A stretch of 64,000 nucleotides of DNA from Phocoena phocoena (GCF_963924675.1 NC_089232.1:42530522-42594521), one strand, 5' to 3'. Counted from the stretch's first letter, positions 23,569 to 34,420 are shown. Numbers and translations are program-made. The notes: generated by a model from the letters alone, not told the origin.

Positions 23569-23646
23569 GAAAGAAAGAAAGGAAGGAAGAAAGGAGGGAG
23601 GGAGGGAGGAAGGGAGGAAGGAGGGAAGGAAGGAAAAAAAGAAAAA
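23569..23646. repeat. (GGAA/GGGA)n purine tract
   Basis: About 78 bases made only of A and G on the + strand. It lies in the spacer between 5'UTR and ORF1 of the minus-strand L1, where it reads as polypyrimidine. Such mirror-like purine runs can form triplexes; that is an inference. Confidence 0.9.
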
Positions 23647-23849
23647 GTAAAATAAAATAAAGTAAGATAAAATATGTTATTAAAATAAAAAAATAATTAA
23701 GAAAAAAAAAACTGACGGATAGAACCCTGGGACAAATGGTGGAAGCAAAGCTATACAGACAGAATCTCACACAGAAGCATACACATACACACTCACAAAG
23801 AGAGGAAAAGGGGAAAAAATCATAAATGTTGCTCTCAAAGTCCACTTCC

Positions 23850-25046
23850 TCAATTTGGGATGATTGGTTGTCTATTCATGTATTCCACAGGTGCAGGGTA
23901 CATCAAGTTGATTGTGGAGCTTTAATCTGCTGCTTCTGGAGCTGCTGGGAGAGATTTCCCTTTCTCTTTTGTTCTCATAGCTCCCAGGGGCTCTGCTTTG
24001 GATTTGGCCCCGCCTCTGCGTGTAGGTCGCCGGAGGGCGTCTGTTCTTCGCTCAGATAGGATGGGTTTAAAGGAGCCGCTGATTCGAGGGCTCTGGCTCA
24101 CTGAGGCCGGGGGAGGGGAGGGAGGGGCACGGAGTGTGGGGCGGGCCTTCGGCGGCAGAGGCCAGCGTGACATTGCACCAGCCTGAGGTGTGCCGTGCGT
24201 TCTCCCGGGGGAGTTGTCCCTGGATCCCGGGACCCTGGCAGTGGCTGGCTGCACAGGCTCCCCAGAAAGAGGGAGTGGATAGTGACCTGTGCTCGCACAC
24301 AGGCTTCTTGGTGGCTGCAGGAGCAGCCTCAGCGTCTCATGCCCGTCTCTGGGGTTCGCGCTTTTAGCCATGGCTCGCGCCTGTCTCTGGAGCTCCTTTA
24401 AGCGGCGCTCTTAATCCCCTCTCCTCGCTCACCAGGAAACAAAGAGGGAAGAAAAAGTCTCTTGCCTGTTCGGCAGGTCCAGACTTTTCCCTGGACTCCC
24501 TCCCGGCTGGCCGTGGCGCATTAACCCCCTTCAGGCTGTGTTCACGCCGCCAACCCCAGTCCTCTCCCTGCGCTCCGACCGAAGCCCGAGCTTCAACTCC
24601 CAGCCCCGCCCGCCCCGGCGAGTGAGCAGACAAGCCTCTCGGCCTGGTGAGTGCTGGTCGGCGCCGATCCTCTGTGCGGGAATCTCTCCCCGCTTTGCCC
24701 TCCACACGCCTGTGGCTGCGCTCTCCTCCGCGGCGCCGAAGCTTTCCCCCTCCGACACCCACAGTCTCCGCCCGCCAAGGGGCTCCTAGTGTGTGTAAGC
24801 CTTTGCTCTTTCACAGCTCCCTCCCACTGGTGCCGGTCCATACCCTATCTTTTTGTCTCTGTTTATTCTTTTTTCTTTTGCCTTACCCAGGTATGTGGGG
24901 GGTTTCTTGCCTTTTGGGAGGTCTGAGGTCTTCTGCCAGCATTCAGTAGGTGTTCTGTAGGAGTTGTTCCACGTGTAGATGTATTCTTGGAGTATTTGTG
25001 GGGAGGAAGGTGATCTCCGCCTCTTACTCTTCCGCCATCTTCCCGG
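23850..25046 (-). promoter_or_regulatory. L1 5'UTR, CpG-rich promoter region
   Basis: GC- and CpG-rich compared with its surroundings, and homologous to 14985-16300 (+) and 63205-64000 (+). In L1 biology the 5'UTR is the internal pol II promoter. The 5' end GGGAAGATGGCGGAAG contains a GATGGCGG motif like a YY1 core (AAGATGGCGGC-type), which in other L1s positions transcription start. Whether this copy is active is unknown. Confidence 0.6.
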
Positions 25047-25054
25047 AAGTCTGC

Positions 25055-25210
25055 CTCACCATTTTAACCTAGTTATCTATTTTATACCTTTTAGTGTATC
25101 TGTGTCAAGGGGCGTCCAGCCCTATTTACACCTTGAGTTAAGACTTCTAGGCTGCAAAACTCTAAGGGAATATATTTCTGGTGATTTAAGTCACCTAGTT
25201 TGCAGTACTT
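25055..25210. mobile_element. L1 3'UTR remnant (-) abutting an MLT1 3' end (+)
   Basis: TAGTTATCTATTTTATACC (25071) is antisense L1 3'UTR, also seen at 58626. From about 25110, GATTTAAGTCACCTAGTTTG resembles the conserved 3' end of MLT1 LTRs in sense. Confidence 0.5.
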
Positions 25211-25215
25211 TGCCA

Positions 25216-26890
25216 GGAAACTTATATGCCAGGAGTAACATTTTAAAAATAAAGTTAGAACATTCTGTGTACACTAGTATCAGAAAATGCAAAATACTTA
25301 GAAATAAAGTTTTTAAATGTGTGAAATTTCTATATGGAAAACTACATAAGTCATTACTAGGAGAAATTAAAGAAGATAAGTAAATAGAGAGATATGATAT
25401 GTTTGTGGATTGGAGAACTAAATATTAAGATGCCAGTCTCTATAAATTGATCTGTTGATTCAACATAATCTCAATAAAAATCCAAACAGGATTTTTAAAA
25501 ATAGAACTTAACAAGTTATTTCTAGAATATATATAAAAGAGAAAAGAAAAAAGAGAAAACAAAATTTTATGTTCAAATTTGAAAATAATATTAAAGTTGG
25601 AGGGCTTACACTAAACAGGTAAGCTTATCCAGTGTGCTGTTGGTATAAGGATAGACAAAGTGATGAATAGAACAGAATAGAGGCTCCAGAAATAGACCAA
25701 CATGTATCCTGTTGATTGATTTTTTTTTCTAGCTAGGTGCCAAACCAATTGAAAGAGGAAGGGTAGTCTGTTCAACAGGTGTGAATGGAAAAGTTAAATA
25801 AACATAAAGGGAAAATTTTTTTTTAAAAATCATCATATCACAAAGAAAATTTAATTCCAGATGTATCATAGATATAAACACAAATTAAGTCTAAAACTTG
25901 TAGAAGAAAGTTTCTGTAAGAGAATATTTTTGTGACCTTGGATAGACCAAAGATTTCTTAGAAGACAAAAAACACTGTTTAGAAGAAGAAAAAAAGTATA
26001 TTGGACATAAAATCCCTTCTATTTAAAAGCATTGTTAAGAATATGAAAATGCAAATTACAGACAAAAACTTTGCAATATTTATATCTGACAAAATACTAT
26101 ATATATGTTTTTTCTCCCTTTTAATAAATAATGAAAACACAAATAACGTAATTATATTGATCAAAACACTTGTGGCCCCAAAGCATGGGAAAAGGTGCTT
26201 AACATCTTTAGTCTTCATGGGCATACAATTAAATTTTAAAATAACAAATTATTTTACATCACATAGAATAGTTAAAATGTAAAAATGTGCAACACAAAAT
26301 GTTGGCAAGGACATGGAATAGTTGGAACTCTCAGTCTTTGCTTGTAGGACTGTAAATTAATGCAATTACTTTGCCAACCTTTCGGTCTATTTTTTATAGT
26401 GTTAAATATATACCAACCCTATGACCCAATCGTAAGATAAATTAAAACATATATCCTTAAAAAAAGATTTGTGCAAGAAAGTTCATAGAAGGTTTTCATT
26501 TTTTAAACAGTAGCCTAAAACTGGAAATAGTCTAAGTGTCCGTCAATCAGAGAATGGTTAAACAAATTCTGATATGAAGTACTAATAAACCCAACAGTGT
26601 GCATGAATCTCAAAAGACTAAAACTGAGTGGAAGTGGCAAAACACAGAGTGTATACTGTAGGATTCCATGTATATGAAATTCTGGAACATTCCATACTGA
26701 TCTGTAGAGATAGAAATAAGAACCATGGTTGCCTATGGAGAAAGAGAGATTGCTTTTAAGGGGACTCAAGAACACTTCCTAGGCTCTAGGATGATAGAAA
26801 GATAGATAGATAGACAGACAGACAGAGGTGCTAGTTACGTGGGTGTATATATGTATCAAAACATAAAATGGTACACTTCAAACATACACA
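25216..26890 (+). mobile_element. ancient L1 ORF2 C-terminal and 3'UTR fragment
   Basis: Sense L1 blocks in order: a protein-level match at 25250-25380 (LLGEIKEDK), GTTGGAGGGCTTACACTAAA, TGGTATAAGGATAGACAAAG, AATAGACCAACATG, CAAAGCATGGG, then CTGGAACATTCCATACTG and a 3'UTR with CATGGTTGCCTATGG. Many stops. A (GATA)/(GACA) tract interrupts the end. Confidence 0.75.
26793..26826. repeat. (GATA)n(GACA)n microsatellite
   Basis: GATA units switch to GACA units in the 3' part of the ancient L1. Confidence 0.9.
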
Positions 26891-28254
26891 TGCATGCTCA
26901 CACATGTACACACTCCAGTTTATTAGATGAATCTGGCAACAAATCCTGATATCTCATTTCTGTTCCTTTTCTCAGCAGTACTTTTTTATAAAAGTTAAAA
27001 CAAATTGAAATGCAAATCTATTTCCAAGCGTGCCATACTAGTGGGTCGTATCCTTTTTTCTGGTCTAATTGAAGCTTCACACAGTTCATACCCTTTTGGA
27101 GTTACTGATCCATAATTATGCCCCAAACATCGCACATTTCAACTGATTGGCATTGCTTATTTCTTAATCATTGAGGCCCAATGTGTAGAGCTCTTCCTGA
27201 GGTTCCCTTTTATATTTTGTTTACCACATACCCACTTAGCTACAGGGCATATTGAACCCCACCTGTGTTTGGTTGTAGCTTCCTCTACTTCTCTCCTCCC
27301 CTGCAACTTTGGCTGATTAGTAATTCCAGCTAGTTCACAGTCATTTTCTTTCTCTAGATCATTTATAGAGATTAAAATCAGCAGAAGTCCAAGGGCGAAT
27401 TTCAGCAAGACTCCAGATATGTTCTCAGTATATAAGTATTTGTCTATTAACAAGGAAATTAGGTAAAGGAAAATGTCTACTTGGGTAACTGTTGATGGGA
27501 AGCAGAGGATTATGTTCAAGAGTTGACAAAATGATATATGTCCAGAATCCATAGCAACAAAGAAGCTCTGCTGTTCAAACCCTGGGTTAAAAAGGAAGCT
27601 ATTTGGGGAAGATAATTTTTAGGGTAGAGCATTCAGGTACCCAAAATTAGCAGAGGGCAGTGTGATCACTGTGCAGACAAGCGTTTTATTAAAGATGTGG
27701 GAGATTAGGCTACCACAGAGAAAAAGGTGTTAATGGAGTTATCAGGTAGATTTTAAGATGCTATTGAAGATCTTGCAGAGTATGTGCAATGGACAGCAGG
27801 GCTTATCTGATATTGGATCAGCTTTTTTGCAGCTCAGCAGAGTTATTTAATGTCTTTAATACTTTAAGAAAGTAGGAAAAGGCTGTGCATTTTAAAAACC
27901 TCTCATATGACTCTCAGCCTGACTTATACAGGCTCTCATGTATCAGAGTGCGGCATGATTTATTAAGCCATATTGCTATTTGTGAAATGTGTTCAGTTAT
28001 CCAAGATAGAAGATAAAAGTCTTCCTTTTATGTTTCTGTCCATTTCTAAGTGCCAAAAATCTTTGATTCTTCCCTAAAGTACTTCTCAGATCATCTTCTT
28101 CTCACCAACCCCACCACTGCTACCTTTGTTTAGAACCTAACTCATGTCTCATAAGATCTACTGAAAAAATTTGAAATTTGTCTTCTTTTACCAATGAAAC
28201 ATTTATTTCACAGAATGTCCAATAATGACGAAGCAGATAAAGATAATGCTACAG
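26891..28254. other. unique sequence with one open frame
   Basis: On the minus strand 27552-27157 encodes 131 codons starting MDSGHISFCQLLNIILCFPS. The first ~70 residues are hydrophobic, with one strong candidate membrane run (LLKFALGLLLILISI); the rest is basic and hydrophilic. I recognise no family. No repeats were identified around it. It is most likely chance, but it is the longest non-transposon frame in the window. Confidence 0.3.
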
Positions 28255-28443
28255 TTACTACTGCTTCTGCTGCCTACTGCTATGTAACACCAACAATAGG
28301 CAAAGTGCTTCATGTACACTATTTCAATTTTCCTGGAAGACAAATGGGATAATATTCTTATCTTTTATTACAGTTGGGGAAATAGAACATTGAGTAATTT
28401 ACTCAACTTTAGGTCACACATATCTAGTAGATGGGATAATATA
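28255..28443 (-). mobile_element. MIR SINE fragment
   Basis: Antisense MIR blocks: GTGCTTCATGTACACTATTT, then AATGGGATAATATTC, a 'GTTGGGGAAATAGAACATTG' block and TTAGGTCACACATATCTAGT. Confidence 0.7.
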
Positions 28444-28445
28444 TT

Positions 28446-28925
28446 GTATTAGTTTCTTATTATTGATATAACAAATTACCCTAAACTTAGTGGCTTAAAA
28501 CAATACCACATGTGTTATAGTTTCAGAGGTTAGAAAGTCTAAAATGGGTCTCAGTGGGCTAAAATCACGATGTTGCGCTTTTCTGGAGAATCTGTAATAG
28601 AATCTATTTCATTGCCTTTCAAGTCTGCAGAGACTGCCCTCATCCCTTAGCCTTTACTCCTTTCCATCTTGAAAGGCAGTAATGGCCAGTCACATCTTTC
28701 TCACCTTGCATTTATTCTGACACTAACTCTTCTGCTTCCCTCTTCCGCATTTAAAGGACCCTTGTGATTATGTTGGGCCCACCTGGGTAACAGAATAAGC
28801 TCTCATTTTAAGGTCAGCTGATAAACAACCTTAATGACGTCTTTCCATGTAACCTAACATAGTCACAGGTTCTAGGGATTGGAACATATACATCTTTGGG
28901 AGACCATTATTTTGCCTAATGCAAA
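28446..28925 (-). mobile_element. MLT1-type MaLR LTR, near complete
   Basis: Read on +, it starts TATTAGTTTCTTATTATTG, then AACTTAGTGGCTTAAAACAA, AAAATGGGTCTCAGTGGGCT, ACTCTTCTGCTTCCCTCTTC, GACCCTTGTGATTATGTTGG, and ends TTTGGGAGACCATTATTTTG. These are the antisense blocks of an MLT1 LTR from end to end (about 480 bp). Confidence 0.85.
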
Positions 28926-29239
28926 TATAAATTGAGGTCTCTCAGATTCTGCATTACTAATCACTATTCAATTTTAGCAGTACATTCTAACAGAGAAATA
29001 CGATTGTGTTGTACCCCTGATTAATGACTCTATGTTCCTTTAAGATAAAGTGTTAACACAACATGTGAGGCCCTTCATAAGTGAGACTCTACGTATTTTC
29101 CTAGATTACATTTTCCGCATTCCGCACCATGTTTTATGTATAGCCACACTGACATGCTTACTTCCCAAGGAAAGCACTGGTTTTTCCTACCTGCACAAAT
29201 GTGCACACTCTAGTTTGTGTACCTGTCATATCCTCCATT
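28926..29239. other. unassigned sequence
   Basis: No gene or repeat recognised. A 67-codon frame at 29050-29253 looks like chance. Confidence 0.35.
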
Positions 29240-29545
29240 TTTTCTCCACCTAGAAACTCTTTAAGGATGGAACTCAAGCATCAATCCTTTTACAAAGCCA
29301 TCTTTGATGTTGTGGGGAGAGTATACCTCCCTTCAATATGCTCTAGTAGAATTGTGTGTACTCCCTTTTTATAAAGTGTAATTTTCACCCTGATTTTTAT
29401 TACATATATAGGCCCCTCAATGAAGTCTGGGGTATCGAATTAAGGGCCATGTCTTTTTGCCTTTCTTTTTTTGGAAACAGAGTTCTTAGAAAGTGGTGGG
29501 AATAAATAAAAGCTAAGTGAATAAACAAATCCATGAAATAGATAA
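29240..29545 (+). mobile_element. L2-like LINE 3' end
   Basis: TCTCCACCTAGAAACTC, CAAAGCCATCTTTGATG, AGGCCCCTCAATGAAGTCTG and a tail AATAAATAAAAGCTAAGTGA follow the general order of an L2 3' region. Diverged, so the call is tentative. Confidence 0.4.
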
Positions 29546-29727
29546 TATGTTGTGGCTCTAAAGTTTTTATTTTTAAAGTTTTAAATTTTGTTTCTACTTG
29601 TAATTTATGTAAACCCTTACAAGGGAGAGAAAAGCTAAATCAAATTTGAAAAAGCAATCCATGAACAAATAGGGTGTTTTTTTACCAAGTGACCATTTAG
29701 TACATAGATGTGTACATAAAACTACAT

Positions 29728-29773
<46 letters not shown>

Positions 29774-30014
29774 GCCTCAAAATACTGGTAAGGAGAGTCC
29801 AACATATGATTTATGTATGAATGTATAATATTTATAGAAAAGTATACAATTTTAACAGGTAAAGTACTATAAATTTTATTCAGTAAATTTCTCTAAGAAG
29901 TCCATTCAAAGAGTTAATTCTTATTTTTTGTACCTTTTTCCAGATACAAGTTTACAATGTCAGAAACTATTTTTACCCAGTTTAAATTTTGAAATTTTAA
30001 AAATAAAGATCTTA
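29546..30014. other. AT-rich sequence with a (GT)20 tract
   Basis: The only feature is the dinucleotide run at 29731-29770. Otherwise nothing was recognised. Confidence 0.5.
29731..29770. repeat. (GT)20 microsatellite
   Basis: Twenty uninterrupted GT units. Confidence 0.97.
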
Positions 30015-30470
30015 TGTAATTAAACGAAGACCACTCAAATGAGGATAAGCTGGGGCTGTTTGTTCAGAGCTTGCTATAGCAAGAGAATCAGTCACTATCT
30101 TTGTGTCTGGCAGAGGTTCAAAGGTAGGCAGGGGAGTGGAAAAAACTTTAGAGTGAAAAAGGGAAGGATTTAGGTATGCTCTGAAGATTGTTGGCCTGGG
30201 GAAGCTGGAAGTATTCTGCATAGAAGCAAAGCATCTGATATGATTGGTTTCGGAAGCATATTCAGTTTTCTACTTGGTCCCAAAGTAGAAATAGGGCCAA
30301 AATTTAGGGAAGCTGACAGTTACTAAACAAATTCTGAACAGTATGAGTATGAGTTAACTGCTGCAGAAGTATGGTTTGGTTTCCTGGACTGGTTGCTGCA
30401 GAAATTGTGGGTCAGTGTTCTGTTTTCATATATGATCTGAAAATTTTCCATTTGTATATTCAGTCTCTCA
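30015..30470 (-). mobile_element. 3' LTR of a minus-strand ERV (copy 2 of 3)
   Basis: On the minus strand it starts TGAGAGACTGAATATAC and ends TTAATTACA, giving TG...CA termini over 456 bp. A purine-rich run (CCAAAAAAGG, antisense of 30473-30482) sits directly upstream, as a polypurine tract should. Retroviral env/pol remnants continue upstream on the same strand, which identifies this as the 3' LTR. No matching 5' LTR is found at the other end. Confidence 0.75.
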
Positions 30471-30519
30471 GTACCTTTTTTGGTCATTCTCTAGCTTGTG
30501 AGAAGTCGAGCAATTCAGG

Positions 30520-31012
30520 AAAAGCCAGTAATGCAGATCTTTACCACTCAGAGATTGTTCAGTCATCTCCATAGTCAACTCTGTCACAAGATGTCCTTGA
30601 TCTTTTTGTTGTTGCATCATCATAGCAATCATGTGAGGAGAAATCCTCTGTGCGGAAACATTTAAGGCTCTGGATAGAATTCACTGGACCAGCAACTTGA
30701 ACAATATGAAAAAAAAAAGTAAGCAAACTATAATAACAATCCCTATAAGATGCCTCAGAATAAGGACCCCCAGTTGCTCAATCCAGGTGAAGAAAACAAA
30801 TACCATAGGCCATGAAGATAAACCCTAGACAACCAAGTAACTTTTCCCTCAGGTGATGCATAACCTGTTCTACCTTGTCTGTTCCATTGATCCAAGCACA
30901 GCAAGAAATATTGCAAAGGCACAGATGCCAGCACACCTAGCCAGCAAAAAAACCTGGAGAAATATGATTGTCCATCATTACTTATGCCAATGAGTTGTGT
31001 GAGACTGATCAT
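30520..31012 (-). pseudogene. ERV env transmembrane-subunit remnant
   Basis: An 85-codon frame (31012-30755) and, after a frame change, a run of about 17 strongly hydrophobic residues followed by a basic residue (about 30735-30670) have the layout of the end of a retroviral TM subunit: a Trp-rich region before the membrane, an anchor, and a short tail. The position just upstream of polypurine tract and LTR supports this. The SU part (31012-32100) is too decayed to delimit. Broken by stops; no protein can be made. Confidence 0.5.
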
Positions 31013-32129
31013 TTTTCGAGGTGAGGCAGAGATGATATCATTAATAACTTCCCAGAGTTAGTGATAAGTTTCTTACAGTCTTTTCTGTTTGTATTAATAC
31101 TACTGATGGGAACACTGTTCTGATTCTTCGCATAAATAATAAGGTAGTAATTACCCCAGGTAGACTGCCTGAGTAATCAAGGGTGGCCTCATTGTGGAGC
31201 TTATATCTGAACTGCAATTTCTAGGCTTGGTGATTTATAAAATTAGGATCTTAGTGTATAGACAAGCCTTAGAATATTATTCCTAATGGGCATGAAGTGT
31301 TATTATGGGCAAACCAGATAGGTGCCATGGCATCAAAGGAAATAGTATCCAATAGAGGCATGTGGAGATACAAATAAAAAAAAAAAAAGTATTCACAGTT
31401 CACAGACTGGAACGAAGGCCTTACATTAGCTGGCTTACATGTATGGACTTCTGTTAAATTTTTCCAGATGGCAAGTATTTGTTCATTGTTCTCTGAATGT
31501 TGTTAAATTCAAATTTAGAGCTGTTTCTTGTCTGGTCCATAGATTGTAATAGTTTGTTTTTTTTTCTGGGAGAGAGAGACACTAACAAAACAATGGTTTG
31601 ATTAGTTTAACAACATTTGTTCACGTTAAGTGAAAATAGAAATACCATTGGCTATAATGGCTATATTATGGTCTCATTTGATGAGTCCAGCATTGCCCAG
31701 AGGTTTTTTTTTTTTTATTTATCATTAGGGCCTTGTGAATAGATGGCAAATTCAGCTGTCAGCAAGACTGAAGTCAGTGGCGTTAGAATGAGAATGTCCT
31801 AAATTAACAGGTATAGTAAGGAGAGAAGAAAAGAGGAAAAGGGTCACTATGAGTGGATGACAAACAAGGGTCTATAGGAAATGAGAAGAATGATTATGAT
31901 CAAGCATATGAAAGAGAAAAAAATAATTAGATATGAGTGTTGGTCACACGTCTTGGGAAGAAGCTATTTACTCTTTGAAGTCATTCACTTGTTCCAAAGA
32001 TCTTGGATCAGCTGTCCGCTTTCAAATATCAGCTGCTTCTAGGGGATCTCTGCCGGTTCTCAGCTTGAGGTTCCCTGTTGGAGTAGACTTCCAGTTGTGA
32101 AGAAATTGAAATTTCTTCTCAGTTGTGAA

Positions 32130-32624
32130 ATTCAAACCCAAGGTTTGATTCCCTGGAGTTTCCCTGTATTTGTTCTTCCCAATACCTGATAAAGTCTCTC
32201 CTGAAAATGTTTAAGAACATATTTTCTCTGATCTCTCCTCCAACAGATGAAATCTCTTAGTTGACATTCATGAAGAGTCTGTTTAGGAAGATGTGGAAAG
32301 GCAGCCTTAATGTGTACAGTACATGGATATAGTACATGAACTCCTTTCAATATTTTGCCCTGTCTGCATGCAGTAGGGCAGAGTCTAGCATCAGAGATAA
32401 CTCTCCTAAAGGCATGGCCTACCAGCTACCAATGCATTAGTGGATAACTGATATGTTCCTTCAACTGTGGCCCAAATGGCTATAAGGTGTAGTGCTAGTA
32501 CCTTTGGCCAAGGGAACTCAAGGATTTCTGAAAGTTTTGCTGATTTTAATTTAAGTATGCTATTGATCCTTCCAACCTTTCCAGAAGATTTTGGGTGGTA
32601 AGGAAAGTATAATTTTTTGAGCAA
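32130..32624 (-). pseudogene. ERV integrase C-terminal remnant
   Basis: Two open pieces (32624-32406 and 32350-32132) in different frames. The first has a YHPKSSGKVGRIN motif matching the 'YHPQSSG-VER-N' end of the retroviral integrase catalytic core, followed by the region ending TGRP in relatives. The second reads CWRRDQRKYVLKHFQERLYQ and ends KLQGIKPWV, matching the C-terminal DNA-binding domain of gammaretroviral integrases. The catalytic Glu region is partly present; the N-terminal zinc-binding domain and the rest of the core are missing. Inactive. Confidence 0.75.
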
Positions 32625-32632
32625 GGGCTAAC

Positions 32633-32634
<2 letters not shown>

Positions 32635-32673
<39 letters not shown>
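32635..32673. repeat. (TG)n microsatellite at a pol deletion point
   Basis: About 19 TG units lie between the integrase and RT remnants of the ERV, exactly where RNase H and the integrase N-terminus should be. Confidence 0.95.
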
Positions 32674-32675
<2 letters not shown>

Positions 32676-32689
32676 GGTCTATGATGAGT

Positions 32690-32835
32690 TTAAATAGTAT
32701 TTAGTCTGTCAGGAGAGAGTGCTTTTCTCTCCTTAGATAAGTCATTCCCTAAATAATGAACTGCGTTTTGACAAAATTGTAATTTATCTTTTGAGACTTT
32801 ATGTCCCTTTTCTGATAAGACTGAGAAAAAATAAG
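32690..32835 (-). pseudogene. ERV reverse-transcriptase C-terminal remnant
   Basis: A minus-strand frame encodes GHKVSKDKLQFCQ followed by a YLG motif and a 'LS-DRL' segment, which fits the end of the RT palm/connection in class-I ERVs. The catalytic YxDD region would lie further upstream and is not recognisable. A stop ends the stretch near 32690. Confidence 0.6.
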
Positions 32836-32959
32836 TGGAATCTTTTCTACAGGCTTATATGTTCTCTGAATAATGTGGAACATCTACCTATTCTATCAGA
32901 ACTGAATAATAGAGGTAAAGTTAGATCTTTTAAGTCCTGATGGAGGATGTGGGGAAAAT

Positions 32960-33339
32960 TGAAGGGACAACCACCTTTCTACTCTTTGATTCTATGAATT
33001 GGAATATTTTAGATACCTCATAAGTGGAATCATATAGTCTATGTTCTTATGTGACTGACTTATGGTGGTTTTAGTGGTGACCCACAGCAGTTTTTCCAAA
33101 TGTGGTGAGAACAACAAACTCAACAGGAAGTGGGCTGGGCTTGAGCAACAGTTGTATAGGGCCTATGCCTGTGTTCTCCCTTGTGATTTTCCTTTATATG
33201 ACAAGCAAAACTTCTGTACAACCCCCCACCCCCCAATGGATGCACAAAGGGATGACATGAAATGGCCTGATTCCTCCAAGGATGCCAGCAAATGTGAATG
33301 TATAACAAAACCCAGGAATCTTACTGTGAATAAATAGCC
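32960..33339. other. old L1 3'UTR scrap, then unassigned sequence
   Basis: 32965-33050 (TTTGATTCTATGAATTGGAA, CATAAGTGGAATCATATAG) is antisense 3'UTR of an old L1. 33060-33339 shows no known repeat; two overlapping frames of 60-90 codons on opposite strands look like chance. Confidence 0.4.
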
Positions 33340-33755
33340 AAGAAACTCAACACAACTACTAGAGTACTTCCTATAGTGTCTGTCAACTGATGAATAAATA
33401 AAATGTGCCACATAACCATAAAAGAAGGAGGTACTATACATGCTACAACAGGAATGAACCTTGAAAACATTATGATAAGTGAAAGAAGGCATCACAAATG
33501 ACCACATATATTATGTAAAATATCCAGAAGAGGCAACCCTATGGAGACAGTTCATGAGTGGTTACCTAGGCCTGGGGCACATAGGATAATTGGGAGATAA
33601 AATTGGGGCTAAAGGATATGAGGTTTCTTTTTGGAGTGATGAAATCTTCTAAAATTGATGAAGTGACAGTTGCACAACTCCATAAACATTTATTGTACAC
33701 TTTAAATGGATGAACTTCATGATATGTAAATTATATCTCAAAGAGCTGAAAACCC
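33340..33755 (+). mobile_element. ancient L1 3' end
   Basis: Sense blocks of old L1 ORF2 end/3'UTR: CACATAACCATAAAAGAAGG, GAATGAACCTTGAAAACATT, GGAGACAGTTCATGAGTGGT, then CTCCATAAACATTTATTGTA and TATATCTCAAAGAGCTG. Confidence 0.7.
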
Positions 33756-33764
33756 CACAGATTT

Positions 33765-34420
33765 CTGGTCCTTACTCCTAGAATCTCTGAAAAGCCAAAG
33801 AAAAGATAGAATCAGTAGGCTTGACATTATACCAATAGAAATAATCAGATTTATAGAAGGGAAAAATGACTCTTTAAAAAATGGACAGATCCTCAGTAAC
33901 TTGTAGGAGAATTTTTTTTTTTGCGGTACGCGGGCCTCTCACTGTTGTGGCCTCTCCCGTTGCGGAGCACAGGCTCCGGACACGCAGGCTCAGCGGCCAT
34001 GGCTCACGGGCCCAGCCGCTCCACGGCATGTGGGATCTTCCCGGACCGGGGCACGAACCCGTGTCCCCTGCATTGGCAGGCGGACTCTCAGCCACTGCGC
34101 CACCAGGGAAGCCCTGTGGGAGGATTTTTAAAAGCTATAAATAGGTAATTGCTGTTCCAAATGCAGAGGAGGAAAAAAAAAAAAAAAACTGAAGAAATAA
34201 TGACTGAAAACTTATCAAATTAGGTGAAATACATAAATTTACAAAATTTACAGATTCAAGAAATTCAAGAAGTTGCCCAAACAGGATAAATTCTAAGAAA
34301 AAAATGCTTAGATACATCATAATCAAATTATAACTGTTTAAAAAACAAATACAAGAAAAAACATCATGAAAGCAGCTAGATTTTTAAAATGACATCTTAA
34401 GTATAGGGGTACAAATTTCC
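33765..34420 (+). mobile_element. ancient L1/HAL1 ORF1-region fragment, interrupted by a SINE
   Basis: TTCTGGTCCTTACTCCTAG, GAAGAAATAATGACTGAAAA, TTCAAGAAGTTGCCCAAACA, TAGATACATCATAATCAAAT and CATGAAAGCAGCTAGA follow the order of the ORF1 region of old L1/HAL1. A CHR SINE splits it at 33901-34130. Confidence 0.55.
33901..34130 (-). mobile_element. CHR-type SINE (GGGCTTCCC form) with TSD
   Basis: Antisense copy with body about 33922-34114. Flanks TTGTAGGAGAATTTTT (33901) and TGTGGGAGGATTTTTA (34115) form a TSD with two or three changes. Well preserved. Confidence 0.9.

Larger units (their letters stand above)
21974..25046 (-). mobile_element. young L1 retaining 5'UTR and ORF1 but lacking ORF2
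   Basis: On the minus strand it begins CCGGGAAGATGGCGGAAGAG (25046), runs through a GC-rich 5'UTR to about 23850, then a T/pyrimidine-rich spacer and ORF1 (23026-22083). About 45 bases after ORF1 the sequence jumps (22036-22039) to the last 50-60 bases of the L1 3'UTR, with AATAAAGATGT and a poly(A) shown as T13 at 21974. All of ORF2 is missing. Old L1 3'UTR antisense sequence occurs on both sides (before 21974 and after 25055), so this copy landed inside an older L1 fragment. Confidence 0.9.
30471..32950 (-). mobile_element. internal region of a class-I (gammaretrovirus-like) ERV, decayed
   Basis: Minus strand order 5'-3' is: RT C-terminal part (about 32835-32690), a (TG)n tract, integrase C-terminal part (32624 to about 32130), a degraded env (about 32100-30500), polypurine tract, LTR. 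All frames are broken by stops and shifts. The RT-to-integrase distance is far too short, so RNase H and most of integrase are deleted. There is no gag, no 5' LTR and no primer-binding site. The upstream end near 32950 changes to L1-like sequence. Confidence 0.75.

Noticed and set aside
23850..25046. CpG-rich stretch resembling a gene-promoter CpG island
   Set aside because: Homologous to two other L1 5'UTRs in the window, so it belongs to the transposon, not to a cellular gene.
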